From: Siphonodentalium dalli
Taxonomy: Eukaryota; Mollusca; Scaphopoda; Gadilida; Siphonodentaliidae
DNA length: 64,000 nucleotides
Direction of reading: 5' to 3'
Assembly (NCBI GenBank): GCA_032622095.1
Contig: CP136065.1
Location: 211,836,151-211,900,150 of the forward strand
Under the pieces are notes generated by a model that had not been told where the DNA came from, did not search any database, and saw nothing but the letters and a program-made list of their open reading frames with translations. Shown here in pieces: positions 27,301-39,300 of this stretch (its first letter is position 1; every line of letters starts with the position of its first letter). The position numbers were made by a program, and so were the translations under genes.

Positions 27301-30300
27301 AATAGCTTATCTGTGTCTGTTTGGTACATCCAAGGAGCCACTACTAGCCAAATAGGACATTGAAAGTAAAAAATAAATCTTTTTTAATTTCAGATTAATT
27401 CAGAGTGAATATAAATTATGTCGTTTGTGAATTGCATGTGTATTTATTAATCAAAGCAATGTTTTAAAACTTTTGAAAACAAAAATAACATGGGTTTTTC
27501 CCAGGTGGCAATTGGGCGCTCTCTAAAACGTGCGCATCATTGACGAATAATATGTTGATTGGATATTTAAAGACCTTCTCAACACTGTCTCAAACAGTAT
27601 ATATCTGAAAAGTGACAGGCACCATTTTGAAATGACCAGCAACGACAGGCAGTAAAAAAGAAATTATTTTGAGCCTTGCGTGAGACTTCTGCACACTAGT
27701 CTCTCGGCTAGCAGATATTTATTTCATCACATATTTTCATCTTATACATATACATGTACATTCTTAAGTCCCATACATTTAGAGAAGGTCTATCTCTTCC
27801 AAAAACAAGTTTTATATAGTTTCCTAGATATAAAATAATAGATATGAATCGAAGACCCCTGTCCGTGAATGCTTCTGTCAATTAATATTTGATTTTATTT
27901 ATCAAATTATTTTCTGGTATAATACATAGAATAAATTGGGACATTTTTATGGTCTATTTTAAAAACAGACCATCGGCCATAAAACTTTAAGTGATCTCAG
28001 ATAAATATAGAGTTCTCCCACTTGCTATGATCCAAACATTTCTGTGAGCTTCAGAAGAACTCTTATCTTTTTAGCATTTTCTACAACTTCTGGAATAAAC
28101 CACTTTATTGTGCCTTTCAAGCCTTGAAATAGTGTGTCTGTCATTTGCAGAATGAGGTCCCCAGAGGGTGAATTTAGTGATGCTACCCCGCATAGCGGGC
28201 TAGCATCACCAAATTCACCCTCTGGGAACCTCATTCTGCTGAGTTGTAAGCAGAATGAGGTCCCCAGAGGATGAATTTGGTGATGCTAGCCCGCTATGCG
28301 GGGTAGCATCACTAATTCACCCTCTGGGGACCTCATTCTGCAAATGACAGACACCTTATTTCAAGGCTTGGTGCCTTTATAGACAAAAAATATATACAGT
28401 AATGCCCTAATTAATCGACTTCTTAACCACAGCAGAATTATGGGTAACTTTTCAGGATTTAGTTGGAAATATGGCTTGTTGCCATTCATCGGAAAGCTCT
28501 CAGGAAGAGCTTTCCGATGAATGGCAACAAGCCATATTTCCGACTAAATCCTGAAAAGTTACCCATAATTCTGCTGTGATTAAGAAGTCGATTAATGAGA
28601 GCATTACTGTACGATCTTCAGTTTGTCAGGGTTTTATTCACAGAAAAAGTTACTTGTAGTCTTAAAATCTGGTTTATAAAAATAATGTTGTTGTTGTAAT
28701 TGTGGTCCTGAAGAGATAGACCATCTTTAAGTAATTTACATTTAAAATCTTTAATATTCTTGTTTTCAGAAGGAAAGATTATTTGAATTAATACACAAGG
28801 AAGCTCTGAACAACGCTACATTGGAAGAGGTTGGTTGATTAGAATTATTTCAACCCGCAATACCTGCACCATGGACGTTTGATGTGTTTCTGCACTAGTG
28901 TTTAGGGTCTTAACCCTTTGAGTGCCAGGTCCGATTTTTGTATCGACCCATATACCCTGTGCCAATGCATTCTCTTATATATGCGAGTCGACCATAGGTC
29001 GCCTCGCATATATAAGAGAATGCATTGGCCTAACCCAAAAAAAAATAATTTTTTAGGACACTCTACAGACCATAAATTAGGGCCGATGAGATCGGCCCCT
29101 GGCACTAAAAGGGTTATTAACCATTGACTTTACTATCAGATGGGAAGTCGACAGACTGTTCAGGCGGCTAAATATGTTGGTTCCTTACTCTGGATTTAGT
29201 GTGTATGAAATTTGCAGAGGGTGAATTTAATGATGCTATCCTGCAGAGCGGGCTAGAATCACCATAGTCTCCATCTGGGGACCTCACTCTGCTCAGGCCT
29301 CATCTTCTGGGAAGTGTCTATAGTCTCAAATTAACATTGTTTGTAGTTACTCTTTCCCTTCTGATCAGTTTCTATATCCCCTAATTTGCAAAAGATAAAA
29401 TGCATAATCGATCAATGGGTGAACATCACAAACTTCAACTGGGGAACTTTATTTAATCTGATCCTACGTCTCCCATAGCAGTTGTGGCCTAAGCAGAATG
29501 AGGTTCCCAGAGGGTGGATGTGGTAATGCTAGCTCACTGTGCGGGATAATTTCACTAAATTCACCCTCTGGGGACGTCTTTCTGCAAATGTCAGACACAC
29601 TATATCCATGCTTGGTTGGTTTCTTGCTCTGGATTTGACTCATTTCTCAGAGCATAAGTTTATATTCTAGTACAGTAATGCTCTAAGTAATAGACTTGTT
29701 AACCACAGCAGAATTATGGGTAACTTTTCAGGATTTAGTCGGAAATATGGCTTGTTGCCATTCATCGGAAAGCTCTCCCCAAGAGCTTTCCGATGAATGG
29801 CAACAAGAGCTTTCTCCCCAAGAGCTTTCTGATGAATGGCAACAAGCCATATTTCCGACTGAATCCTGAAAAGTTACCCATAATTCTGCTGTGGTTAACA
29901 AGTTGATTACTAAGAGCATTACTGTACCTTAATTAAGATATATCGTCAGTCACTTCACCTTCATCAGTCTACTGTTGACTATTAGCACCGTTGGTGTTAG
30001 TCACGTGAGGAAAGGAGAGCTCTGTATATATCAAGAAATACATGTACTCAAGGTCCATGGACATATAGCACATAACGTGACATGTTACGTCAGTACTCAG
30101 TACAGACATATAGCAGCCAAGAGGTTATTGGCATGCAATTAATAAAAGTGGGCGGTCCTATTTTAACAATTATACTAGTTCACTAATTCTAATAATCTAC
30201 TTTTTTAAAGAGACGGGCAGCCTTCGCTGTAGGTTATAATTTATAAATAACATCAAATTATGATAATTTCCTCAAGAATATACTAATATTATAGCATAAT

Positions 30301-33300
30301 GAGGATATGCATTCGATATTATTCACAAAACACTCTTTATGGCTGAGAAAATAGAGTCACAAGCCGAGTCACAATATTGCGCCATTTCCTTATTTAGATT
30401 CGCTCATTTATACGTTGGTTGTAAAACCTCTAATTTGGTGCATCTACGACTTACAACTTCATAGTAATAATCCGTATTTGGTATATTTTAACCATATATA
30501 GGTTTGGAGAAAATACTAACTGGATTGAAAAATATTGAATTTTGATTTTGAACTGACAGCGAGTAGAATGTGTTGATTAAATAAAATTTGTTGTGATTTG
30601 AATGCGATTGTTGATTGCACCAATAATATTATCTGTGCCTTCCACAGAACAACGGAACATTTTCATTGGACGATACAGTAGTTCCAAGTGTTTGTCTATA
30701 AACAATCGGTTCCGTAATGTTTTTGATGTTTGTTTGCATAACCAAGTGTACAGACGTGATAATAACATGCAATGTATGCGATATTTATGATTGGTATAAG
30801 AACAACATCTGTCTATTATATAATATTATATCTCACGTAACTTTCTCGCGTTCTGATTGGCTGCCTACTGCCATACTATTTTACGATAGTACCCCAGTAG
30901 CCCACCTACTCACCTACTATTCTTTTTCTATTTATAGTAACATAATTTGTGTTTGCACAATCGTATTGCCACCTGAACACACGGTCAATCTGAAACTATC
31001 CTGTATGTTTCCTGCATTACACGTAGTTTTTGCTATATCGATATATCATTAGACTTCGCGAAAGACCGATTTCCCGGTAGATAATCACATTCGGTCCGGT
31101 TTGACGGGCGATCCTCGTTTTCAAATACGCATGATAATTGTAGACACTTCCGTGTTGAAATCCAGAAAACACGCTTCGATGCAAGATCAAATTTTCTCGA
31201 TTATATACTGTAAATTCGTTATGGTGAGTTAATAAACGTATATACATGTGTAATATAATCGTCACTTTATTTATCTCTGGCTCAATTGGGTGTTAACGCA
31301 AGATTTTGCTCATGTCACATCGAATTTAATTTGTTTTCTCCGATGATATTTTCGTAACTCAATTCTTTCAAGACCGATTTCGTAGCCGGAATTAATTATG
31401 TGCATACTGAGACACTGCTTACTTTACTTACCGGCTGATATCAGCTACTTCAATTATTGATTTACCTGTCGAAATGAGTGATCACAGATTTGCAGAAGAT
31501 AATCCAAATGACAACAAAAAACAAAACAAAAACACAACAAAAAACACAACAAAAAACAAAAACACAACAAAAAACACAACAACACCACCACCAAAAACAC
31601 AATAAAAAACACAATAACAAACACAACAAAAAACACAACAACACCACCGCCAAAAACACAATAAAAAACAAAACAAAAACACAACAACACCAGCGCCAAA
31701 AACACAACAAAAAACACAATAACAAATACAACAACACCAGCACCAAAAACACAACAAAAACACACAATAACAAATGTTCTATATAATATAATAAATAATG
31801 CATGACTTGTCGTTGACTATGCCAAAATAGTGGTCCTCGAGGAGGAATAGTCCACTCGCCTGCGGCTCGTGGACTATTCCTCCTCGAAGACCACTATTTT
31901 GGCATAGTCAACTCCAAGCCATGCATTATCTATATAATATTATTTATGTTTATGGCAGTTTTAGTGGATGTGACTATTTTAACACCTATACCCACAGCGA
32001 AGGACCCTGTGCCAATGCAATCTCTTATATATGCATATATAAGAGAATGCATTGGCTTAACACATTAAAAATTATAAAATTGTTAAAGAATGTAAGAAAA
32101 AATGGTAAAAAGTGTTAAAAAAATATTTTTTTAGGCCAATGCATTCTCTTATATATGCGAGGCGACCTATGGTCGACTCGCATATATAAGAGAATGCATT
32201 GGCACAGGGCATAACTGTAACCATCACAATGTGGTCAATGAGCTGGTTCCAATGATATCCATATTTGTATGGTTTTATTGAGACAGACCCAAGATAATTT
32301 AGGCTGTTGCAGCTTTATTTGGCCGTTTTTGGCCGGTTTGTTGGGTAAAGGGTTAACACCTATACCCACAGCGAAGGCCACCGGTATCTTTAAAAACAAA
32401 GTAATTAACTCCATACATAACAAATTCAATAAATAGAAGTTTTATATTACTTTGTTTTAACCCTTTGAGTGCCAGGGGCCGATCTCATCGGCCCTAAACC
32501 TACAAAATAAGTCTGTTAAAGAATATAAGAATAAATTATTAAAATTGTAAAAAAATAAAAAAAAAAAAAAAAAAAAATTGTTAGGCCAATGCATTCTCTT
32601 ATATATGCGAGGCGACCTATGGTCGATTCGCATATATAAGAGAATGCATTGGCACAGGGTATATGGGTTGATACAAAAATCGACCTGGCACTCAAAGGGT
32701 TAACTGGTAAACACATTAATATTGTTAAACCCTTTCTTTACTTAATGGATTCTCCTATTCAGTTATAAAATTATACATTGGAATGTCTATTATTCATCTG
32801 TAGGGATGTTCAGGAAATTTTAGCAGACAACGGAAAACATTCATGGACGAACAGAGGCTGCGTATATAAGTGCTGTTTTACTGCAACAGAAGGGCCCTGT
32901 GCCAATGCATTCTCTTATATATGCGAGTCGACCATAGGTCGCCTCGCATATATAAGAGAATGCATTGGCTTAACACATTAAAAATTATAAAATTGTTAAA
33001 GAATTTTAGGCCAATGCATTCTCTTATATATGCGAGGCGACCTATGGTCAACTCGCATATATAAGAGAATGCATTGGCACAGGGCATAACTGTAACTATC
33101 ACAATGTGGTCAAGGAGCCGGTTCCAATGATATATCCATATTTGTATGGTTCTATTGAGACAGACCGAAGATATTTTAGGCTGTTGAAGCTTTATTTGGC
33201 CGGTTTTGGCCGGTTTGTTGGGTAAAGGGTTAACTCAGAAATAGAATAAACTCAGAGTTAATGTGTAATTATCAACATGTAATCACTGAAAATCAAGCCA

Positions 33301-36300
33301 TGTAAACATAATTCCTTTGTTTTCGGTGGCATAGAGACTGTGAAATGCATTCTGAAGACGAACACTGAGTATGAAGTATACGTCTGTTATTCTTCTGTAA
33401 AATCGCTGAGGAAATATCACGATATTGGTTGATCATTTGGAGCATTAGCCTCATAATCACAACTTATGAGTGTTACGGTTCTATTTCAAGGCAATCACAG
33501 CTGTTACAATTCTCTGCATAGACCAATATAGGGCTTGTGCTTCTAACTCAGAAATGGGAACTTTCAACTATTATTTGTGAGAAACTACCACTAATCAGTT
33601 AATGATTTATTGTGTCACCTATTCGACCCGAAGAAACAAGTTACATGAAGACATAAGGACACAGAACAAAAATGAAAACAAGGCAAATAAATACACAAAT
33701 AAATACATGCAATAACATAAAGGGCATACACGCTAAGAATCATGCAGGCAAACAAATTAAAATGAAATATATAATGACAGGGTGTTGTATTGTGACCCAC
33801 AAGACACCCTAACCATACATATCATCCCCCCCCCAATCCAAATTGGCCGCCATCGATCCAGAGGGGTCATAATCAGTCAAGTGGCCGAGAAATGCCATGG
33901 GTCCACTATTTGAGCTCCTCTGGGCTGTGTCCATTTTGGATCGGGGTTGGTGTATAGTAGAGTGGAAAATGACATGGGTCGCCTAATTGGACCCTCTGAA
34001 CGTGGTAGGCTGTAGCGGTAGGGTTGTGGTGAATATTTAGGGTGTCTTGGGGGGGACCCGGGGGCAACTTACAACTTTGTTTGACCACAATGTATAAAGG
34101 TACAGAGAAATGGCATGGGTCGACCCTCTGGGTGGTGGCAATTATCGAATAAGGAATGGAAGTCATGTTCGTCATATTCGTTGAGTACAAGCTGAACACA
34201 GCAGCTTTTAAAAAAAAAGTGGTGTCCATTTTGAAATACAGTAATGCTCTAAGTAATCGACTCCTTAACCACAGCAGAATTATGGGTAACTTTTCAGGAT
34301 TTAGTCAGAAATATGGCTTGTTGCCATTCATCGGAAAGTTATGATGGCTTGTTGCCATTCATCAGAAAGCTCTCAGGGAGAGCTTTCCAATGAATGGCAA
34401 CAAGCCATATTTCCGACTAAATCCTGAAAAGTTACCCATAATTCTGCTGTGGTTAAGGAGTCGATTACTTAGAGCATTACTGTAAGTGGTGGCCATTTTG
34501 AATCAGTCCACTATTATGATTGGTTTGTTGGAACACTGTTCGCACTGAGCATTCATTCCAAATTGCATGCTTTGTGTCACAATAAAGTGAATTATTCTGT
34601 TACTACTGTTGACACATAATTATATATAGGAAGTCAGTGCAACTCACTGAAATTGAACATAAGGGGTATAAAATCAACTTAATGCATATTTCGTTGTGTT
34701 GACTTTGTTATGTTCACATATTCCTCCAAATAATGGTCATTGTATTTCCCGTAGAGAACCAATTAAATTGGGAGAGAACCGACTCAATCAAGAGAGAACC
34801 AATCGAGCTATCACAATACGCGGTTTTTGTCATTGTTATGACTCGTAAAATGGCATTTTCACAGCTGATTTTCATTATTTTTACGTTGTTTGGGACCATA
34901 GATTGTGAGGGGAATGGAAAAATTAATCGAATGATCACTAAGATCGCTTAAAAATTGCTTTTAACTCAAAAACTAATGAAAATGTTTAATTTGGATCATA
35001 AGGATCGAACCCTAACAATTCATTCAACAATTCCTACACAGCGCCAGTATGTATCTTGTGTAATTTGAGTTTAGTGTGTCTGTCATTTGCAGAATGAGGT
35101 CCCCAGAGGGTGAATTTAGTGATGCTATCCCTCATAGTGGGCTAGCATTACCAAATTCACCCTCTGGGGACCTCATTCTGCATGGCCTCATCTGCTATGG
35201 GAGACATAGACTCAGATTGAAGTTCCCATATGGTGAATATTGTGATGTGCACTCATTTGGAACCTCAATTATGCAATGTTTTGTCTGCATTTTTGGGAAA
35301 AAGAGAAACTAAATTAAAAAAGAAATAGTATCTACTGTTTGTGAAGGAGTTTCTATAGAAATTTTATAATAAAGAAACTTTCCAGAGAAGAAGAGGCCCA
35401 AGCTGAATGAGGTCCCCAGAGGGTGAATTTAGTGAAGCTAGCTCACTATGCGGGATTGCGTCACTAATTTTCACCCTCTGTGGACCTCATTCTGCAAATG
35501 ACATGCACACTAAACTCAGGCTTGATGTCAATGATCAAACAAAATGATTGTATAAGAACTTTCTTGCTGTTTTTTTCAGCTAACTTGTGAAGTTCTTATG
35601 AAGCTAAAGAAGTTTGTAAGTGTAATGAGTGAAGACCAGAAGGATAAATGGGGTGAATGTGATCTGGAAGATGACGATGAAGATGAAGATGATGATGAAG
35701 ATGATGAGAATAAGGACTTACGAGCAGAAATACGCATGAGAATCGTAAGTATATATTGAATGGCTAATTTGAACCTAAAAAAAAACATATGTAATTTGGG
35801 AGTAGGGACATTATAGTTTTGATAAACACCCAAAATGATTTTTTAGTTGTATCAACCACAAACACCTTCTGTAGCTTTAAGTGTTAGTGACCCACTCATC
35901 TAAAATCACCAATAGTGGTAATAAAAGACCACAGTTGTAACAGTATCCAGTTTGTTCCATATAGAAGACATAATATTTGTTCTGAACTCCACATAAATAA
36001 TACATTTTATCACAATGCCTACAGTAATGCTCTAAGTAATCGACTTCTTAACCACAGCAGAATTATGGGTAACTTAATTTTCAGGATTTAGTTGGAAATA
36101 TGGCTTATTGCCATTCATCGGAAAGCTCTCGCGGAGAGCTTTCCGATGAATGGCAACAAGCCATATTTCCGACTAAATCCTGAAAAGTTACCCATAATTC
36201 TGCTGTGGTTAAGAAGTTGATTACTTAGAGCATTGCTGTACATAAGTTCAAAAGAATGCAACCTCATTTCATCTCACAAAGTGACCTTGGCATCAATTCT

Positions 36301-39300
36301 GTTGTTCTGGGAAGAAAACATGAAAGATCATGGTTGTGCAAGCCTTAAAAGAAATAACAACAAACAGATATTGGTATAAAAGAGGGTTTCTGCTAGGGGT
36401 TGGGGAATGGGACCAGGGTCCGCGCTGGCCACAAATTTGATTTTGCCAAATGAAAATAATTTTTGCCAAATGTTGTTAGAAATTGCCAAATTCTATCAGT
36501 TCTACAACATTGTGCCTTTTATTTTGACTATTTCGAAAAATCGCTGCTTGAGCCGCCATTGATATCGATAGGAAAGCAGTTAATTACTGATAATTCTCGC
36601 CTCTATACTTGGGTTTATCATAGAATAATAAACCAACAACATAACAATGGAATTGTGGAAGGGTTTCTTTATCAGAAAGGCATTTCGAAACAAAGAGGAT
36701 TAGCTATGTAAACACCACCACCAGATACTAATGATATCGGATTAATTGTATCTTGATAGAGGTGTTAACTTTTCATAACCTTATAAATCACCACTAATAC
36801 CAGTGATGAAAGATTTTCCTGAAATGAGTGGTATTAGTTGACAAATATTATTAAACTTTCTTTAGGAATCAAAAGTGACTTGCCAATTTTTTTGCCAAAT
36901 GAAAATATTTTTTGCCAAATGTCAATTATTTTTGCCATTGGCAAATTTGGCAAGTGGCAGCGAGAACCCTGAGTGGGACCCCTATAGCCACTGTGGCAAG
37001 ATCTCAGTCCATGTAACAATATGCAAATATCTAATATTAGTAACTTAAGCCAAAATTCCTCAAGGAAATACATGTTTTTTGAAATTCACAAATTTGTGGC
37101 CTCAATATTCATCCAAATCATTCAAGATGTTATAGCCAAATATGGTATATTATGGAATGATATTATCCAGATGTGGGGCACATATGCACCCTAATATGAT
37201 GTCCATCCACATAATATATTGTTATCTAAATATAGTATTCTACTTAATGAATGTCCTGTCAACATTTTGAGACCAAATATGAATGAATATACCACCAAAT
37301 TCTGAAGTAGGGGTAAATTGCTCTTTTACCCCGATTGGGGGGGGGTGGTGGCATTTTAGATATATATCTCAAGGTTCAAAGGGTTAAGTTGAAGGAAACT
37401 GGGACTAATGTGAAACAAGAACTTGGTTAACCCTTTCAGTGCCAAGTCCGATTTTTGTATCAACCCATATTTCCTTGATCATTTTTCAAATTTATTGATT
37501 ATAATAATATGATACATTGATGGAAAGAGCTCTTAGAGCTCTTTCCACCAATGTATCACATTATTATAATCAATAAATTTGAAAAATGATCAAGGAAATA
37601 TGGGTTGATACAAAAATCGGACTTGGCACTGAAAGGGTTAATGGAACGAGCAGTCTCCCTTAGGAAATATTCTGATACCAAATGGCTGGGTGAACTTATA
37701 TTATCTGAACATTTCCCACCAATGGATAGGAATGCTTCTGCTCTTCTATTATCTTTTTGTCTGTCTGTTGTCTGCTCATTTTCCTGAGCACCCCTCCAAA
37801 TTAATATTAAACCAGTCCAAATTTACTTTTATGACTGTATGGAAGAATCCATTTAGTAAAGAAAGGGTTAATGGGACATCATCTGTAAAATTACAGTACT
37901 GCATGTACATCATTTGATGACAGGGTTTATATCAACCACATGCACAGCCTATGGCCATTCATTGGTTGTCTATAAGTTACGTACAGGTGAATGACAATAT
38001 TTTTTATTTGATCACATGATTCCGGGTTAGCAACTGTGTGGAGATTGCCAAAGCGTGGAATCGGCAATGGACCAATGAGATGAAAATAAAATAGGCTACT
38101 TCCGAAGAATTCCTATGCGATTTAGGCCTATTAGTTTCATTGAGATTAATTTGTTGTTTAGCTTAAAGTGATGTGAAACACTCCGGTAGGGTGATCAAAT
38201 ATAAATGGAGAATAATTTTGTTTAAAGTAGTAATTTTTACAAATATTATATCCAAATTTACAACACGCACCGTCATTCTTATATATTAATTCAATGCATT
38301 AGCTCTCGATTGTGAAATCATTTTCATTTGTTTATCACTGATAGATGCGTCCCAAATCGAGTAGTAAATATTTACAATTGAGCGTAGTGCAGACGATGTT
38401 TTCTATGGAGTGGTACGGCTGATTTGCTTCAGATTTTCGTCAATTTTAGTAGAATGCTACATTCATCCAGTTGGCATAGCGCCTGGATACTAACTTATCA
38501 GTTTCACACACCCAAACAAGTACATAATATGTCTTTAATGAAAACCAGTGAAGACGTGGTTCAAAACGTCATTTGGCTTTATGGGCTATAATCCAGACAA
38601 GATTGTACTTGTCATGTCGTCTCCACCAGGGCTAAGCTCAAATTTCGCCTTGAGCACTCGGCTAGACATGTATATCCAGACCCACTTCAATTACTATTAC
38701 AAAGGACATAGATAGCCTGTTCGGAAATTTGGAAACAGCTTACATAAAGTATGATAAGTCTTTTCAGAGTATATATGTATATATCTACATAAAGTCTATA
38801 TATAGTATTTCCTGCATTCAACAACCTATTTTTGACATAGAGTGAAAGAATTCTTTGTGACAAAAAAAATACTATACCTACTGTAGAAATAATGGATGTT
38901 ATTGTATTATGAGAATAAATAATACAATAAACATTGTATAAACATGAATACACACAACTACTCTTTAATTTCAGTTGAAGAAGCAGAATGAGGGAAAAGA
39001 TAAATTTGACAATAAGGTTTTCCAAATGAAGTCGGATATCAAGAAGTTAGCTATAAGCCCACAGAATTTCAAATCCATGATGAACTGGGGCCATGTGATG
39101 CGAAACCCGAATGTTACATTGGACATAGCTCCAACACGCGCTCAGGTAAAGATGAATGCAAGCTTGCAAATAATGTGTCTGTCATTTGCAGAATGGGGTC
39201 CCCAGAGGGTGAATTTAGTGAACCTATCCCACATGGTGGGCTAGCATCATCAAATTTCCCCTTCTGGGAACCTCATTCTGCTTAGGCCTCAACTGCTGGG

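Noticed and set aside
31454-31803. Several frames of 93-113 codons, some resembling membrane segments (V-V-F-L-L-C-F)
   Set aside because: Low-complexity A/C tract read on both strands; hydrophobicity comes from GTT/TTT codons of the repeat.
22110-35744. The gene as a nucleolar or histone-binding acidic protein, because of its D/E runs
   Set aside because: The rest of the model has sequons, a furin-type site and superhelical-type repeats, which point to the secretory route. The acidic runs look like simple-sequence expansions.
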